The notes under the pieces are model-generated. The model did not search any database, was not told the DNA's origin, and was given only the letters and a program-made list of their open reading frames with translations. Shown here one piece after another: positions 45,896 to 53,942 of a DNA stretch of 64,000 nt. Location of the stretch: contig NZ_NETK01000001.1 in NCBI RefSeq assembly GCF_002343915.1, positions 6,648,001 to 6,712,000 of the forward strand, read 5' to 3'. Numbering within the stretch: position 1 is the stretch's first letter; the number at the start of each line of letters is the position of its first letter. The translations under genes and the position numbers were made by a program. Origin of the DNA: Nannocystis exedens (GTDB lineage Bacteria; Myxococcota_A; Polyangia; Nannocystales; Nannocystaceae).

Positions 45896-47557
45896 ATGAA
45901 CAGTTTTTCATCTTCGAGAGTCGGTCCTCTTATGAGTGGTTCTCGGTTTCGGTTCCTCTCGCTGGCCGCGATAGCCGTCGCGGCGCTCCTCGGCGGCTCC
46001 GGCTGCACTTACTACAGCGTCTATCCCCAGGCCCGGGACACCCGGGTGACGACGGTCGGCGGCTACGGCTACGGCACTGGCACTTGCGAGTCGGTGTGCG
46101 GCACCCGGTCCAGCGTGGTCGTCGGTTACGAGATGTACGACAACCAGCAGCTCGAGCTGGTCGAGTACACCCACCTGTCGACGATGCCCATCGACTCGTA
46201 CCCGCGAGTCACGTGGGCCGGGCGGCCCTACTACAACATCGAGGGCCACCTCGTCTTCTTCAGCCCGGAGATGCACACGTGGGTCTACTACTGGACCCCG
46301 CCCACCGCGCTGATCTACGTGTGGAACGGGGCCTATCCGGCCCGCCAGTACAGCTGGGGCGACGGCTGCTACGGGGCCGGCTGGTACTGGGGCGGCCCGC
46401 GCCCGGACGGCTTCCACAGCTACGCCGACAGCAGCTATCGCCCGGTCCTGCCGGTGCCCGCGGGGCGCCCCGGCGTGCGCCCGTACCCGCGACCCGGCGG
46501 CCGACCCGTGCCGGTGCCGCCGCCGAGCCGCCCGTATCCCGACCATCCGTATCCGGACCCGGGCACGCGGCCGATGCCGGGCCCCGGCGGCCAGCCCTTG
46601 CCCGAACCTGTCCCTCCGGGCACCCGACCCGTGCCCGGCCCCGGCGGCCAGCCGGTCCCGGTCCCGCCGCCGAGCACGCGCCCGGTGCCCGGCCCCGGCG
46701 GCCAGCCGATCCCGGTGCCGCCGCCGGGCACGCGCCCGGTGCCCGGCCCCGGCGGCCAGCCGCTGCCTGACCGTCCGGACAGGCCCGATCCGACGGTCCC
46801 GCGCCCCGATCCGACGCAGCCCGGCGAGCGGCCGGTGCCGATCCCACGGCCCGACCCCGATCGGCCCGACCCGACCGTCCCGCGGCCCGACCCGGGCACC
46901 CGGCCCGACCCGACGCGTCCGGACCGGCCGGTGCCGATCCCGCGGCCCGACCCGGGCACCCGGCCCGACCCGACGCGTCCGGACCGTCCGGTGCCGATCC
47001 CGCGGCCCAACCCGGGCACGCGGCCCGATCCCACGTACCCGGACCGTCCGGTGCCGATCCCGCGGCCCAACCCGGGCACGCGGCCCGACTACCCGGACCG
47101 GCCGGTGCCGATCCCGCGGCCCAACCCGGGCACGCGGCCCGACTACCCGGACCGGCCGGTGCCGATCCCGCGGCCCGAGCCGCGGCCCGACCCTGGCCCG
47201 AGCACGCGGCCCGATCCGGGCCCCCGGCCGGACCCCGGCCCGAGCACGCGGCCGAGCCCGCGGCCTTACGAGCCCGGCTCCGGCCCGCGACCCGAGCGCC
47301 CGCAGCCCGAGTCGCGCCCGCGGCCCGAACCCCGCCCGCAGCCGCGGCCGGTGCCCGAGTCGCGCCCGCGGCCGCAGCCCGAGTGGCGGCCCACGCCGAT
47401 GCCCGAGTCGCGCCCGCGGCCGACCCCGCGCCCGCCGGAGTCGCGGCCGACTCCGCGGCCGACCCCGCGCCCCGAAGCGCGTCCCTCGTCCCCGCGCCCC
47501 TCGTCGCCGCGTCCCTCGGCCGTCCCGCGGCCGACCCCGCGCGCGGGCCGTCGCTAG
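45896..47557 (+). CDS. Pro-rich repeat lipoprotein
   Basis: 553 residues from ATG 45896 (GAAGTGAAG upstream). Lipobox ALLGGSGC at about residue 37. Residues ~40-170 form an aromatic-rich domain (YPRVTWAGRPYYNIEGHL, MHTWVYYWTPPTALIYVW, GAGWYWGGP) of unknown fold. The rest is tandem Pro/Arg repeats: GTRPVPGPGGQPxPVPPP units, then RPDPTRPDRPVPIPRPDPGT units, then PRPxPESRPRP. A polyproline-II stalk tethered to the outer membrane is plausible. It lies eight bases after the PurA-like gene, so it is likely in one operon. Dyads at 46608/46622 and 46767/46781 fall in the repeat region. Confidence 0.85.
   Translation: MNSFSSSRVGPLMSGSRFRFLSLAAIAVAALLGGSGCTYYSVYPQARDTRVTTVGGYGYGTGTCESVCGTRSSVVVGYEMYDNQQLELVEYTHLSTMPIDSYPRVTWAGRPYYNIEGHLVFFSPEMHTWVYYWTPPTALIYVWNGAYPARQYSWGDGCYGAGWYWGGPRPDGFHSYADSSYRPVLPVPAGRPGVRPYPRPGGRPVPVPPPSRPYPDHPYPDPGTRPMPGPGGQPLPEPVPPGTRPVPGPGGQPVPVPPPSTRPVPGPGGQPIPVPPPGTRPVPGPGGQPLPDRPDRPDPTVPRPDPTQPGERPVPIPRPDPDRPDPTVPRPDPGTRPDPTRPDRPVPIPRPDPGTRPDPTRPDRPVPIPRPNPGTRPDPTYPDRPVPIPRPNPGTRPDYPDRPVPIPRPNPGTRPDYPDRPVPIPRPEPRPDPGPSTRPDPGPRPDPGPSTRPSPRPYEPGSGPRPERPQPESRPRPEPRPQPRPVPESRPRPQPEWRPTPMPESRPRPTPRPPESRPTPRPTPRPEARPSSPRPSSPRPSAVPRPTPRAGRR
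46550..47250 (+). repeat. Tandem Pro/Arg coding repeats
   Basis: Three to four units of about 20 codons (RPVPGPGGQPxPVPPPGT) are followed by five units of 17-20 codons (TRPDPTRPDRPVPIPRPDPG and variants). In frame throughout, typical of slippage-expanded surface proteins. Confidence 0.9.
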
Positions 47558-47572
47558 CCCGCACCTCGTCCT

Positions 47573-47601
47573 CGGCCGCCCGCGTCCTCACGCGGCGGCC
47601 G
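47573..47601 (+). terminator. GC hairpin, candidate terminator
   Basis: CGGCCGCC-CGCG, loop TCCTCA, CGCG-GCGGCCG: an 11-bp stem with one bulged C, 15 bases after the stop of the Pro-rich lipoprotein. No T-run. Confidence 0.5.
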
Positions 47602-47670
47602 TCGCCGATCCCGGCGTCGTGCCGGATCCATCGCTCCCGGCCCCGCGCGCCGAGGGTCGGCTAACTTTTC

Positions 47671-47740
47671 GGTCATGTCTATGAAGACATGCCCGAAGAG
47701 ACATTATCGTCCGATCGCCCCTGTCCCAAAGGACATGCCC
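47671..47740. repeat. 14-bp phased CATG arrays, 3 + 2 units
   Basis: Cores at 47675, 47689 and 47703 (ATT), then a second pair at 47721 (CTG) and 47735. It lies upstream of the polyphosphate kinase gene; the last core is about 75 bases before its ATG. Confidence 0.85.
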
Positions 47741-47811
47741 GTTCCAGCGCTCGGCTCCGCCTGCGCGGGGGCGGGGTGGACATTCGCCGCCGATCGCGCA
47801 AAAACAGCTCC

Positions 47812-48615
47812 ATGGATCTCGACGACTACCGGGTGCGCGGGGCGGGTGGGGCCAAGCTCAGCGGGTACGAGCCCGACGACAACGGCGGGCTCGAGCGTTC
47901 CGAGGCCGAGGCCGAGCTGCCCGGCCTGCTGGCGCGCATGCAGGACCTGCAGGAGCGGCTGTACGCCGAGCGCAAGCGGTCGCTGCTGCTGATCTTGCAG
48001 GGCCGGGACGCCAGCGGCAAGGACGGCACGATCAAGCACGTCGCGGGCGGCTTCAACCCGCTCGGCACCCACGTCATGGCGTTCAAGGCGCCCAACGAGC
48101 TCGAGCGGGCGCACGACTTCTTGTGGCGGATCCACCACCACGTCCCTCCGGCCGGTCACGTCGCCATCTTCAACCGCTCGCACTACGAGGACATCCTGGT
48201 CCCGACGGTGGAAAAACTGCTGCCGAAGCAGGTCGTCGAGCCGCGCTACGACCACATCCGCCGCTTCGAGGAGCTGCTGCACGACTCGGGGACCTGCGTG
48301 CTCAAGTTCTTCCTCCACATCAGCAAGGACGAGCAGCGCGAGCGGCTGCAGGAGCGGCTCGACACCCCCGAGAAGCACTGGAAGTTCGACCCGCACGACC
48401 TCAGGGCGCGCGCCGCCTGGGACGAATTCACCGCCGTGTACCAGCAGATCTTCCTCCGCACCTCGAGCGACGACGCGCCCTGGTACGTCATCCCCGCCGA
48501 CCGCAAGTGGTTCCGCAACTACCTGGTCGCCCGCATCGTCGTCCGCGCGCTCGAGCGCATGGACCTCGAGTACCCCAAGAGCCCGCCCGGCCTCGCGGGC
48601 ACCACGATCGTCTGA
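47812..48615 (+). CDS. Polyphosphate kinase 2 family (PPK2)
   Basis: 267 residues from ATG 47812. Walker A LLILQGRDASGKDGTIKH, then GGFNPLGTHVMAFKAPN, the lid/Arg region, Walker-B-like IFNRSHYEDILVP, and YVIPADRKWFRNYLVARIV, all close to the PPK2 polyphosphate:nucleotide phosphotransferase family. It transfers phosphate between polyphosphate and a nucleoside mono- or diphosphate; the subclass (AMP or ADP acceptor) cannot be fixed by eye. It is cytoplasmic and a single gene. It is convergent with capA-like over a 14-bp array. The ribosome-binding site is weak. Confidence 0.93.
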   Translation: MDLDDYRVRGAGGAKLSGYEPDDNGGLERSEAEAELPGLLARMQDLQERLYAERKRSLLLILQGRDASGKDGTIKHVAGGFNPLGTHVMAFKAPNELERAHDFLWRIHHHVPPAGHVAIFNRSHYEDILVPTVEKLLPKQVVEPRYDHIRRFEELLHDSGTCVLKFFLHISKDEQRERLQERLDTPEKHWKFDPHDLRARAAWDEFTAVYQQIFLRTSSDDAPWYVIPADRKWFRNYLVARIVVRALERMDLEYPKSPPGLAGTTIV

Positions 48616-48727
48616 CGCAGGCACCAGCGGGCAGGGCGTCGGATTTTCCAGGCGCGGTCGGATCGCGCAGAGCGGCGGCCGGCGTTCCGACCCGCCGCAG
48701 ACCGTGGCGGGCCCTACCCGCTGCGCA

Positions 48728-48778
48728 GAACATGACCGATCGGGCATGCTCGAGAGGGCATGTCCGACCGAGCACGCG
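48728..48778. repeat. 14-bp phased CATG array, 3-4 units, convergent gap
   Basis: Cores at 48732, 48746 and 48760, with a degenerate ACG at 48774 in register (CATGACC-GATC-GGGCATG). It lies in the 220-base gap between convergent PPK2 and capA-like genes. Confidence 0.88.
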
Positions 48779-48835
48779 GTAAACCTCCGCTACGCCTCGT
48801 CTCAGCGCGGCGGCCGGGCCTCGTCGAGGCCCCGT

Positions 48836-50281
48836 TCACTCGCGCGGCGGCGTGCACTGCGGCGTCACCTCGATCGGCTTGTCGGCGGCCAGCAGGTTGG
48901 CCGCGCCGAAGTTGGCGACGATGTGCGCGCGGCTGTCGGCCGGCCCGCCGACGCGGTCGATCGCCTCGGCGAAGAATTCCTCGCCGGTCTGGCGCACGTG
49001 GACCGGCACGTAGCCCGCGCCGGTGACGAACGCGGGCCCCTTCGCCGCGCGGCCGAGGCCGAAGTACAGGATCGCCGTCGACCGCTTGGGCAGCTCCGGC
49101 TGGTGGCTGACGAAGTTGCCGAGCGAGTAGGCGACCAGCACCTCGCGGCCGTCGCCGGTCGTCAGCGACTCCCACGGCTGCAGCACGTGCGGATGGTTGC
49201 CGACGATCGCCGTCGCGCCCGCCTCGGCCCAGCGGCGGGCGAACTCCGTCTGCTGCTTGGTCGCCGTGGGCGCGTACTCCTTGCCCCAGTGCGGCGTCAC
49301 GATCACCGCGTCGATCCCCGGCGTCCGCGCCAGCGCCCGCACCGCGTCGGCCACCGCCGTCGGCGAGTCGAAGCAGCGCAGCACCTGGCCGTGCTCGTCG
49401 GCGATCATGTTCGTGTGCAGCGTGCAGGCCAGCCAGGCCACCGTGAACGAGCCCGCCTGGGTCACCGCGTGCCACGGCCCGTCTTTTCCGCGCGCGCGCG
49501 TGCCCGTGTGCCGCAGCTTGGCCGTTGCGAGCGCCGCCAGCGTCTTGTCGACCCCGAGCGGCCCGCGGTCGAGCGCGTGGTTGTTGGCGGTCGACACCAC
49601 GTCGACGCCGCTCGCCACCAGGTCGAGCGCCAGCGACGGATGGACGTTGAAGCGCGGGTACGCGGTGTAGACCTTGCGGTCGAACACCAGCCCCGGGTCC
49701 GCGACCTCCTCGCCCGAGCGCAGCACCCCGGCCGCCAGCGGCACCTCGAGGTTGGCGTAGGTGAGGTCGGCCGCGGCGAGCAGGTCCTCGACGTTCTCCC
49801 ACAGCACGCGGAACCGCTGCTTCGCCACGGTCGCCTGGATCTGCAGCTCGTGGTGCAGCAGCAGGTCGCCGACCGCCGCCACCACGATCCGCTCGCCCGG
49901 CTCGCACGCCCGCGAGAACGCCAGGTAGCCGGCCGGCATCGGCCGCGGCGAGGGCAGGGGAGCGCCGGCCGCCGCAGAGCCTGTCGCACGGGACATGTTC
50001 TCTTCGCCATGCGGGCCCGCAGCCCCTCCGACCGGCTCGCCCGCGGCTCGCGGCGACGTCCCGGCCGGCGACTCGACCGTCTCCTCCGCTGCGGCCGGGG
50101 CCCGGGGAGCGGCTGGCGAATCGGACATGTCCGATCGTTCTTGTCCCAGCGACCCGCGCGCGAGGCCTTCCTCCGCCCTGGCTTCGGCCCGCCCGCGCTC
50201 CTCGGGGGGTCGCCCCGCGCAGCCCATGGCCAGCGTCAGACCCAGCGCCACTCGCAGCGCAGCGTGCACGAGCGACCTCAT
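48836..50281 (-). CDS. CapA-family (PGA_cap) lipoprotein
   Basis: 481 residues from ATG 50281. Signal with lipobox GLTLAMGC, a long low-complexity linker to about residue 125, then the metallophosphatase-like CapA fold: VVAAVGDLLLHHEL, YANLEVPLA, VSTANNHALDRG, VIVTPHWGKEY, IVGNHPHVLQPWE and VAYSLGNFVSHQ. PgsA/CapA-family proteins act in capsule or poly-gamma-glutamate synthesis in some bacteria, but most members are uncharacterised envelope proteins. Two 14-bp arrays lie in the linker coding region. It is divergent from the NlpC/P60 gene. The upstream frame to 51856 is antisense to that gene and is dropped. Confidence 0.88.
   Translation of the reverse strand: MRSLVHAALRVALGLTLAMGCAGRPPEERGRAEARAEEGLARGSLGQERSDMSDSPAAPRAPAAAEETVESPAGTSPRAAGEPVGGAAGPHGEENMSRATGSAAAGAPLPSPRPMPAGYLAFSRACEPGERIVVAAVGDLLLHHELQIQATVAKQRFRVLWENVEDLLAAADLTYANLEVPLAAGVLRSGEEVADPGLVFDRKVYTAYPRFNVHPSLALDLVASGVDVVSTANNHALDRGPLGVDKTLAALATAKLRHTGTRARGKDGPWHAVTQAGSFTVAWLACTLHTNMIADEHGQVLRCFDSPTAVADAVRALARTPGIDAVIVTPHWGKEYAPTATKQQTEFARRWAEAGATAIVGNHPHVLQPWESLTTGDGREVLVAYSLGNFVSHQPELPKRSTAILYFGLGRAAKGPAFVTGAGYVPVHVRQTGEEFFAEAIDRVGGPADSRAHIVANFGAANLLAADKPIEVTPQCTPPRE
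49977..50013. repeat. 14-bp phased array in capA-like linker, 3 units
   Basis: CTG core at 49981, ATG cores at 49995 and 50009 (CCTGTCG-CACG-GGACATG, then CATGTTC-TCTT-CGCCATG). It encodes HGEENMSRATGS on the minus strand. Confidence 0.8.
50110..50148. repeat. 14-bp phased array in capA-like linker, 3 units
   Basis: Cores at 50114 (CTG), 50128 (ATG) and 50142 (TTG). It encodes LGQERSDMSDSPAA. Confidence 0.75.
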
Positions 50282-50476
50282 ACCAGCTTTTCGCGCCCGT
50301 CGTGCTCGCTGCCGCCAGGGTCGCCTGCGAGCCGAACGGCCGCGCGGCTGCAAGACGCGCGCTCCGGTCCCATCCCCCTCCCGCGTCGGGCGCCGGCGCC
50401 GCTGCGCGCGCGCATGTGCTCGCTCGGGCCGCGAATTTCTCCTCGTCCGGCCGCTTCGCGTACACTGCCGCGACCC

Positions 50477-51961
50477 GTGAAGTCCGCCTCTCCCTGCGGT
50501 GTCCTCCTCGGCGGCCTCCTCGGGCTCGCCTGCGGCACCCCGCCGCCGGAGCTCGCCTCGCAGGCTCCGCCTCCGCCGGGCGCGGCGCGCACGGCCGGGC
50601 CTGCCGAGCCCGCGGCCGACTGCCCGGCCACCGGCGTCGCCGTCGACCCCCTGCCGCGGACCCGCCCCGAGCACGAGCAGCTCGACTACTGGCTCACGCG
50701 CACCGCCGCCGTCGCCGACCTCGATCGCCCGCTCTTCTCCCCCAAAGAGCTCGCCGCCCACAACGCCCGGATCGCCCGCCGCGACGTCTTCGGCGCCAGC
50801 GCCCGCGCCGACCTGCTGGCGCCCGTCGACCCCGCGCGCCTCGCCGACGACCTCAACACGCGCCTCGGCTACCTGCGCGGCAAGTTCGAGTCGGCGGCCT
50901 ACGTCAACCCCGACGGCGCCGCCATGACGCCGGCGCAGATCGCCGCGCTCACGCCCGTCCTCGACGCCGGCGCCTTCGCCGAGCTGCCGGTCGAGGTGCG
51001 CGTCGCCCTCGACCTGATCCCGATCCGCTGCGCCCCCCGGCGCGAGCCCTACTACACCCCGACCCGCGACCTCGCCTTCGACCGCAACCTGTGCAGCATG
51101 GCCCGCGCGCAGGAGCCGGTGCAGATCCTCCGCCCCTGGGACGGCGGCCTCGCGCTCGCCCGCACCCCCTACGTCATGGGCTGGATCGACCTCGGCAGCG
51201 CCGCCCTGTCGCCGCCGATCGCCGCCGAGCACGTGCGTCGCTTCAGCGACGGCCCGTTCGTCCGCGCCGCCCGCGACTTCAATGTCTCCGAGGACATGTC
51301 CGGTGGGCAAGGTCCCGAAATACATGTCCCGTTCGCCAGCCTGCTGCCGACCGCCGCGCGCCGCGGCGAGGTGCTGCTGGCCGGCCCCGGCGGGGTCGTC
51401 ACGCGCCGCGTCGACCCCGAGCTCGTCTCGGCCCCCGAGCGCCCGCTGACGCGCCGGGCCGTGCTCACCGAGGCCTTCTCCTTCCTGCACCGGCCCTACG
51501 GCTGGGGCGACTACGCCGGCGGGCGCGACTGCTCGCGCTTCCTCATGGACATGTTCGGCGGCCTCGGCCTGGTGCTCCCGCGGCACACCAGCGACCAGGC
51601 GCTGGCCGGCGCCGTCGAGGACCTCGCGCCCGACCTGCCGGAGGCCGAGCGGCTGCGGCGGATCGACGCCGCCCACCGCCGGGGCGTGGTCCTGCTGCAC
51701 TTCCCGGGGCACATCATGCTCTACCTCGGGCGCGACGACGCCGGCGCGCCGATGGCGATCCACTCGTTCGCCGAGTACCTTGTCCCGTGCCCCGGCCGGC
51801 AGGACGGCGCCCCCGCCGGCGAGCGCGAGACCCTGCTCAAGGTCGACGGCGTCCACGTCAGCGACCTCGAGCTCGGGCGTGGCACCTCGCGCGGCGCCTT
51901 CATCCAGCGGATCTCCAAGATCACCGTCCTCGTCCCGCCAGCCCCGGAGCCCCGCCCGTGA
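50477..51961 (+). CDS. NlpC/P60-type cell-wall hydrolase lipoprotein
   Basis: 494 residues from GTG 50477. Lipobox GGLLGLAC, Pro/Ala linker, a helical N-domain (YWLTRTAAVADLDRPLFSP), SH3-like strands in the middle (RTPYVMGWIDLGSAAL, PFASLLPTAARRGEV) and a C-terminal peptidase. The catalytic Cys is in GRDCSRFLMDMFGGLGLVLP and the His in LLHFPGHIMLYLG, with a third polar residue near AIHSFAEYL. It probably cleaves peptidoglycan stem peptides. A four-unit 14-bp array is embedded between the SH3-like segments. It shares GTGA (51958) with the next gene, so translation is coupled. Confidence 0.88.
   Translation: MKSASPCGVLLGGLLGLACGTPPPELASQAPPPPGAARTAGPAEPAADCPATGVAVDPLPRTRPEHEQLDYWLTRTAAVADLDRPLFSPKELAAHNARIARRDVFGASARADLLAPVDPARLADDLNTRLGYLRGKFESAAYVNPDGAAMTPAQIAALTPVLDAGAFAELPVEVRVALDLIPIRCAPRREPYYTPTRDLAFDRNLCSMARAQEPVQILRPWDGGLALARTPYVMGWIDLGSAALSPPIAAEHVRRFSDGPFVRAARDFNVSEDMSGGQGPEIHVPFASLLPTAARRGEVLLAGPGGVVTRRVDPELVSAPERPLTRRAVLTEAFSFLHRPYGWGDYAGGRDCSRFLMDMFGGLGLVLPRHTSDQALAGAVEDLAPDLPEAERLRRIDAAHRRGVVLLHFPGHIMLYLGRDDAGAPMAIHSFAEYLVPCPGRQDGAPAGERETLLKVDGVHVSDLELGRGTSRGAFIQRISKITVLVPPAPEPRP
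51278..51330. repeat. 14-bp phased array inside NlpC/P60 gene, 4 units
   Basis: Cores at 51282, 51296, 51310 (AGG) and 51324, exactly 14 apart. It encodes FNVSEDMSGGQGPEIHVPF, a linker between two SH3-like blocks. Confidence 0.85.
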
Positions 51962-52677
51962 AGTCCCGGCCGCCCGAAGATCCCGCCCTCCACGCCTTCC
52001 TCGACGACGTCGCCGACGTCGCCGCCGACGACCCTGCCGAGGCGCTGGAGCTGCTCGACGAGGCCAGCCCCGACTGGCACGACCACCCCGAGATCCACTA
52101 CTTCCGCGGCGACCTCGTGTGGACGCTCGAGGGCCCCGAGGCCGCCGAGCCGCACTTCCGCCGCGCGCTCGAGCGCGACCCCCGGTTCGCCGACGCCCAC
52201 CACGCGCTGGCCCAGGTCCACGAGGCCATGGACGAGCGGCCGGCGATGATCCGCCACTACCTCGAGGTCCTGCGGCTCGACGCCCACGACGACATCGGCG
52301 CCGGCATCGGCACCAAGGAGGACCAGCGCTTCATCGCCGGGGTCGCCGAGGCTGTCCTCGAGAACCTGCCCGAAGAATTCAAGCAGCGCCTGGGCAACGT
52401 CCCGGTGGTGCTCGAGGCCCGGCCGGCCAAGTACCTCGTGCAGGACGGCTTCGACCCGCGCGCGCTGGGCCTGTTCGAGGGCCCCGACCACTTCAACCAG
52501 CGGGGCATCGAGGCCGCGGCCGCCCCGAGCCGAATCGTCCTTTTTTACGCCAACCTGCTGGCGATGTTCGCCGACGAGGACGAGCTGCGCGAGCAGGTCG
52601 AAGTCACGATCCTCCACGAAATCGGCCACTATTTCGGCCTCGACGAGGACGACATGCAGCGCCTGGGTCTCGACTGA
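51958..52677 (+). CDS. TPR-zincin metallopeptidase (zincin_1 family)
   Basis: 239 residues from GTG 51958, overlapping the upstream stop by four bases. N-terminal TPR-like helices (DDPAEALELLDEASPDW, AEPHFRRALERDPRFADAHHALAQV) precede a metallopeptidase domain (IVLFYANLLAMF, then VEVTILHEIGHYFGLDEDDMQRLGLD). HEIGH is the zinc-binding HExxH and the trailing GLDEDD-xLGL matches the short zincin_1 family. There is no signal peptide, so it is cytoplasmic; the substrate is unknown. Coupling to a cell-wall hydrolase may be incidental. Confidence 0.88.
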   Translation: MKSRPPEDPALHAFLDDVADVAADDPAEALELLDEASPDWHDHPEIHYFRGDLVWTLEGPEAAEPHFRRALERDPRFADAHHALAQVHEAMDERPAMIRHYLEVLRLDAHDDIGAGIGTKEDQRFIAGVAEAVLENLPEEFKQRLGNVPVVLEARPAKYLVQDGFDPRALGLFEGPDHFNQRGIEAAAAPSRIVLFYANLLAMFADEDELREQVEVTILHEIGHYFGLDEDDMQRLGLD

Positions 52678-52785
52678 CCCACCCCTGCAGCCGCGCGAAC
52701 TCGCGCCTGTCGCCTCCAGGCCCGCGTGCGCGGCGCTTGGGCGTGCGTGAGCGGCGGGGTATCGTGCGAACGTCGGAGGTCCCGC

Positions 52786-53658
52786 GTGGAGTCGAGTGTT
52801 CTTACTGCCGTCCTGATGCCCATCGCGCTCGGCGTCATCATGTTGGGCCTCGGCCTCAGCCTCACGCTCGAGGACTTCAAGCGCGTCATCGTGATGCCGA
52901 AGCCGGTGTTCATCGGGCTCTTGTGTCAGATGCTCCTCTTGCCGGTCGTCTGCTTCGCCATCGCCACCGGCTTCGACCTGCCGCCGGCGCTCGCCGTCGG
53001 CCTGATGTTGTTGTCGGCCTCGCCGGGCGGGGCCACGGCCAACCTGTTCAGCCACCTCGCCAAGGGCGACGTGGCCCTCAACATCACGCTCACCGCCGTC
53101 AACAGCGTGCTCTCGCTGCTGACCCTGCCGTTCATCGTCAACTACTCGCTCATGCACTTCATGGGCGAGGGCAAGGTCATCCCGCTGCAGTTCGACAAGG
53201 TCGTGCAGGTGTTCGCCATCGTGCTCGTGCCGGTCGGCATCGGCATGTTCGTGCGCGCCAGGAAGCAGGGCCTCGCCGACCGCCTCGAGAAGCCGGTCAA
53301 GATCCTCTCGGCCGTGTTCCTCCTGCTCGTCATCGCCGCCACCGTCGCCAAGGAGCGGGCCCACGTCGTCGAGTACTTCCAGCAGGTCGGCCTGGCCGCG
53401 CTGGCCTTCAACCTCGTCAGCATGGCCGTCGGCTACCTCGTGCCGGTGGTGGTGCGCCTGCCCAAGCGCCAGGCGATCGCGATCGGCATGGAGATCGGGA
53501 TCCACAACGGCACCCTGGCGATCGCCATCGCCAGCGCGCCGTCCTTGCTCAATAACACCACCATGGCCGTGCCGCCCGCCGTCTACAGCCTGATCATGTT
53601 CTTCACCGCGGCCGCGTTCGGTTACCTCGTCAACCGCGGCACCAGCCGATCCGCCTGA
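52786..53658 (+). CDS. Bile acid:sodium symporter family (BASS) transporter
   Basis: 290 residues from GTG 52786, with GGAGG seven bases upstream; the earlier in-frame ATG at 52726 lacks one. There are nine to ten hydrophobic helices with the family signatures LGLGLSLTLEDFKRV, LLSASPGGATANLFSHLAKGDVALNITLTAVNS (the Na-site region) and EIGIHNGTLAIAIA. These proteins import organic anions, including bile acids, pantoate and keto acids, with sodium; the substrate here is not determinable. It is downstream of the zincin gene on the same strand, 108 bases away. Confidence 0.92.
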   Translation: MESSVLTAVLMPIALGVIMLGLGLSLTLEDFKRVIVMPKPVFIGLLCQMLLLPVVCFAIATGFDLPPALAVGLMLLSASPGGATANLFSHLAKGDVALNITLTAVNSVLSLLTLPFIVNYSLMHFMGEGKVIPLQFDKVVQVFAIVLVPVGIGMFVRARKQGLADRLEKPVKILSAVFLLLVIAATVAKERAHVVEYFQQVGLAALAFNLVSMAVGYLVPVVVRLPKRQAIAIGMEIGIHNGTLAIAIASAPSLLNNTTMAVPPAVYSLIMFFTAAAFGYLVNRGTSRSA

Positions 53659-53942
53659 GCCCAGCGTGGGGGTCAGGACGATCCGTTGCAGCGCGGGCTT
53701 CCGACCCCGACACACCGTCCGGCGGCCGTACCGCCGCCTCGACGGCTTGCGCCGCGAGCCCACGGAACATCGTCGCTGCGGCAGTGAACATTGATTCATT
53801 GCCAATGCGCCGAATGCGCCCACCCCGCACCGCGGCCCGTCGCGCGCGCCCTCCGAGGCCTGTGCGTGAGGACCCCGCGCCGGTCTGGCCGACAACTTGG
53901 AACGAACACCGATAGGCTCCTCTCAGGAGGGGAGCACACCTG

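Noticed and set aside
48836..51856. Long minus-strand ORF extending capA-like to 1,006 residues
   Set aside because: The extension is antisense to the NlpC/P60 gene; the internal ATG 50281 begins a clean lipoprotein signal.
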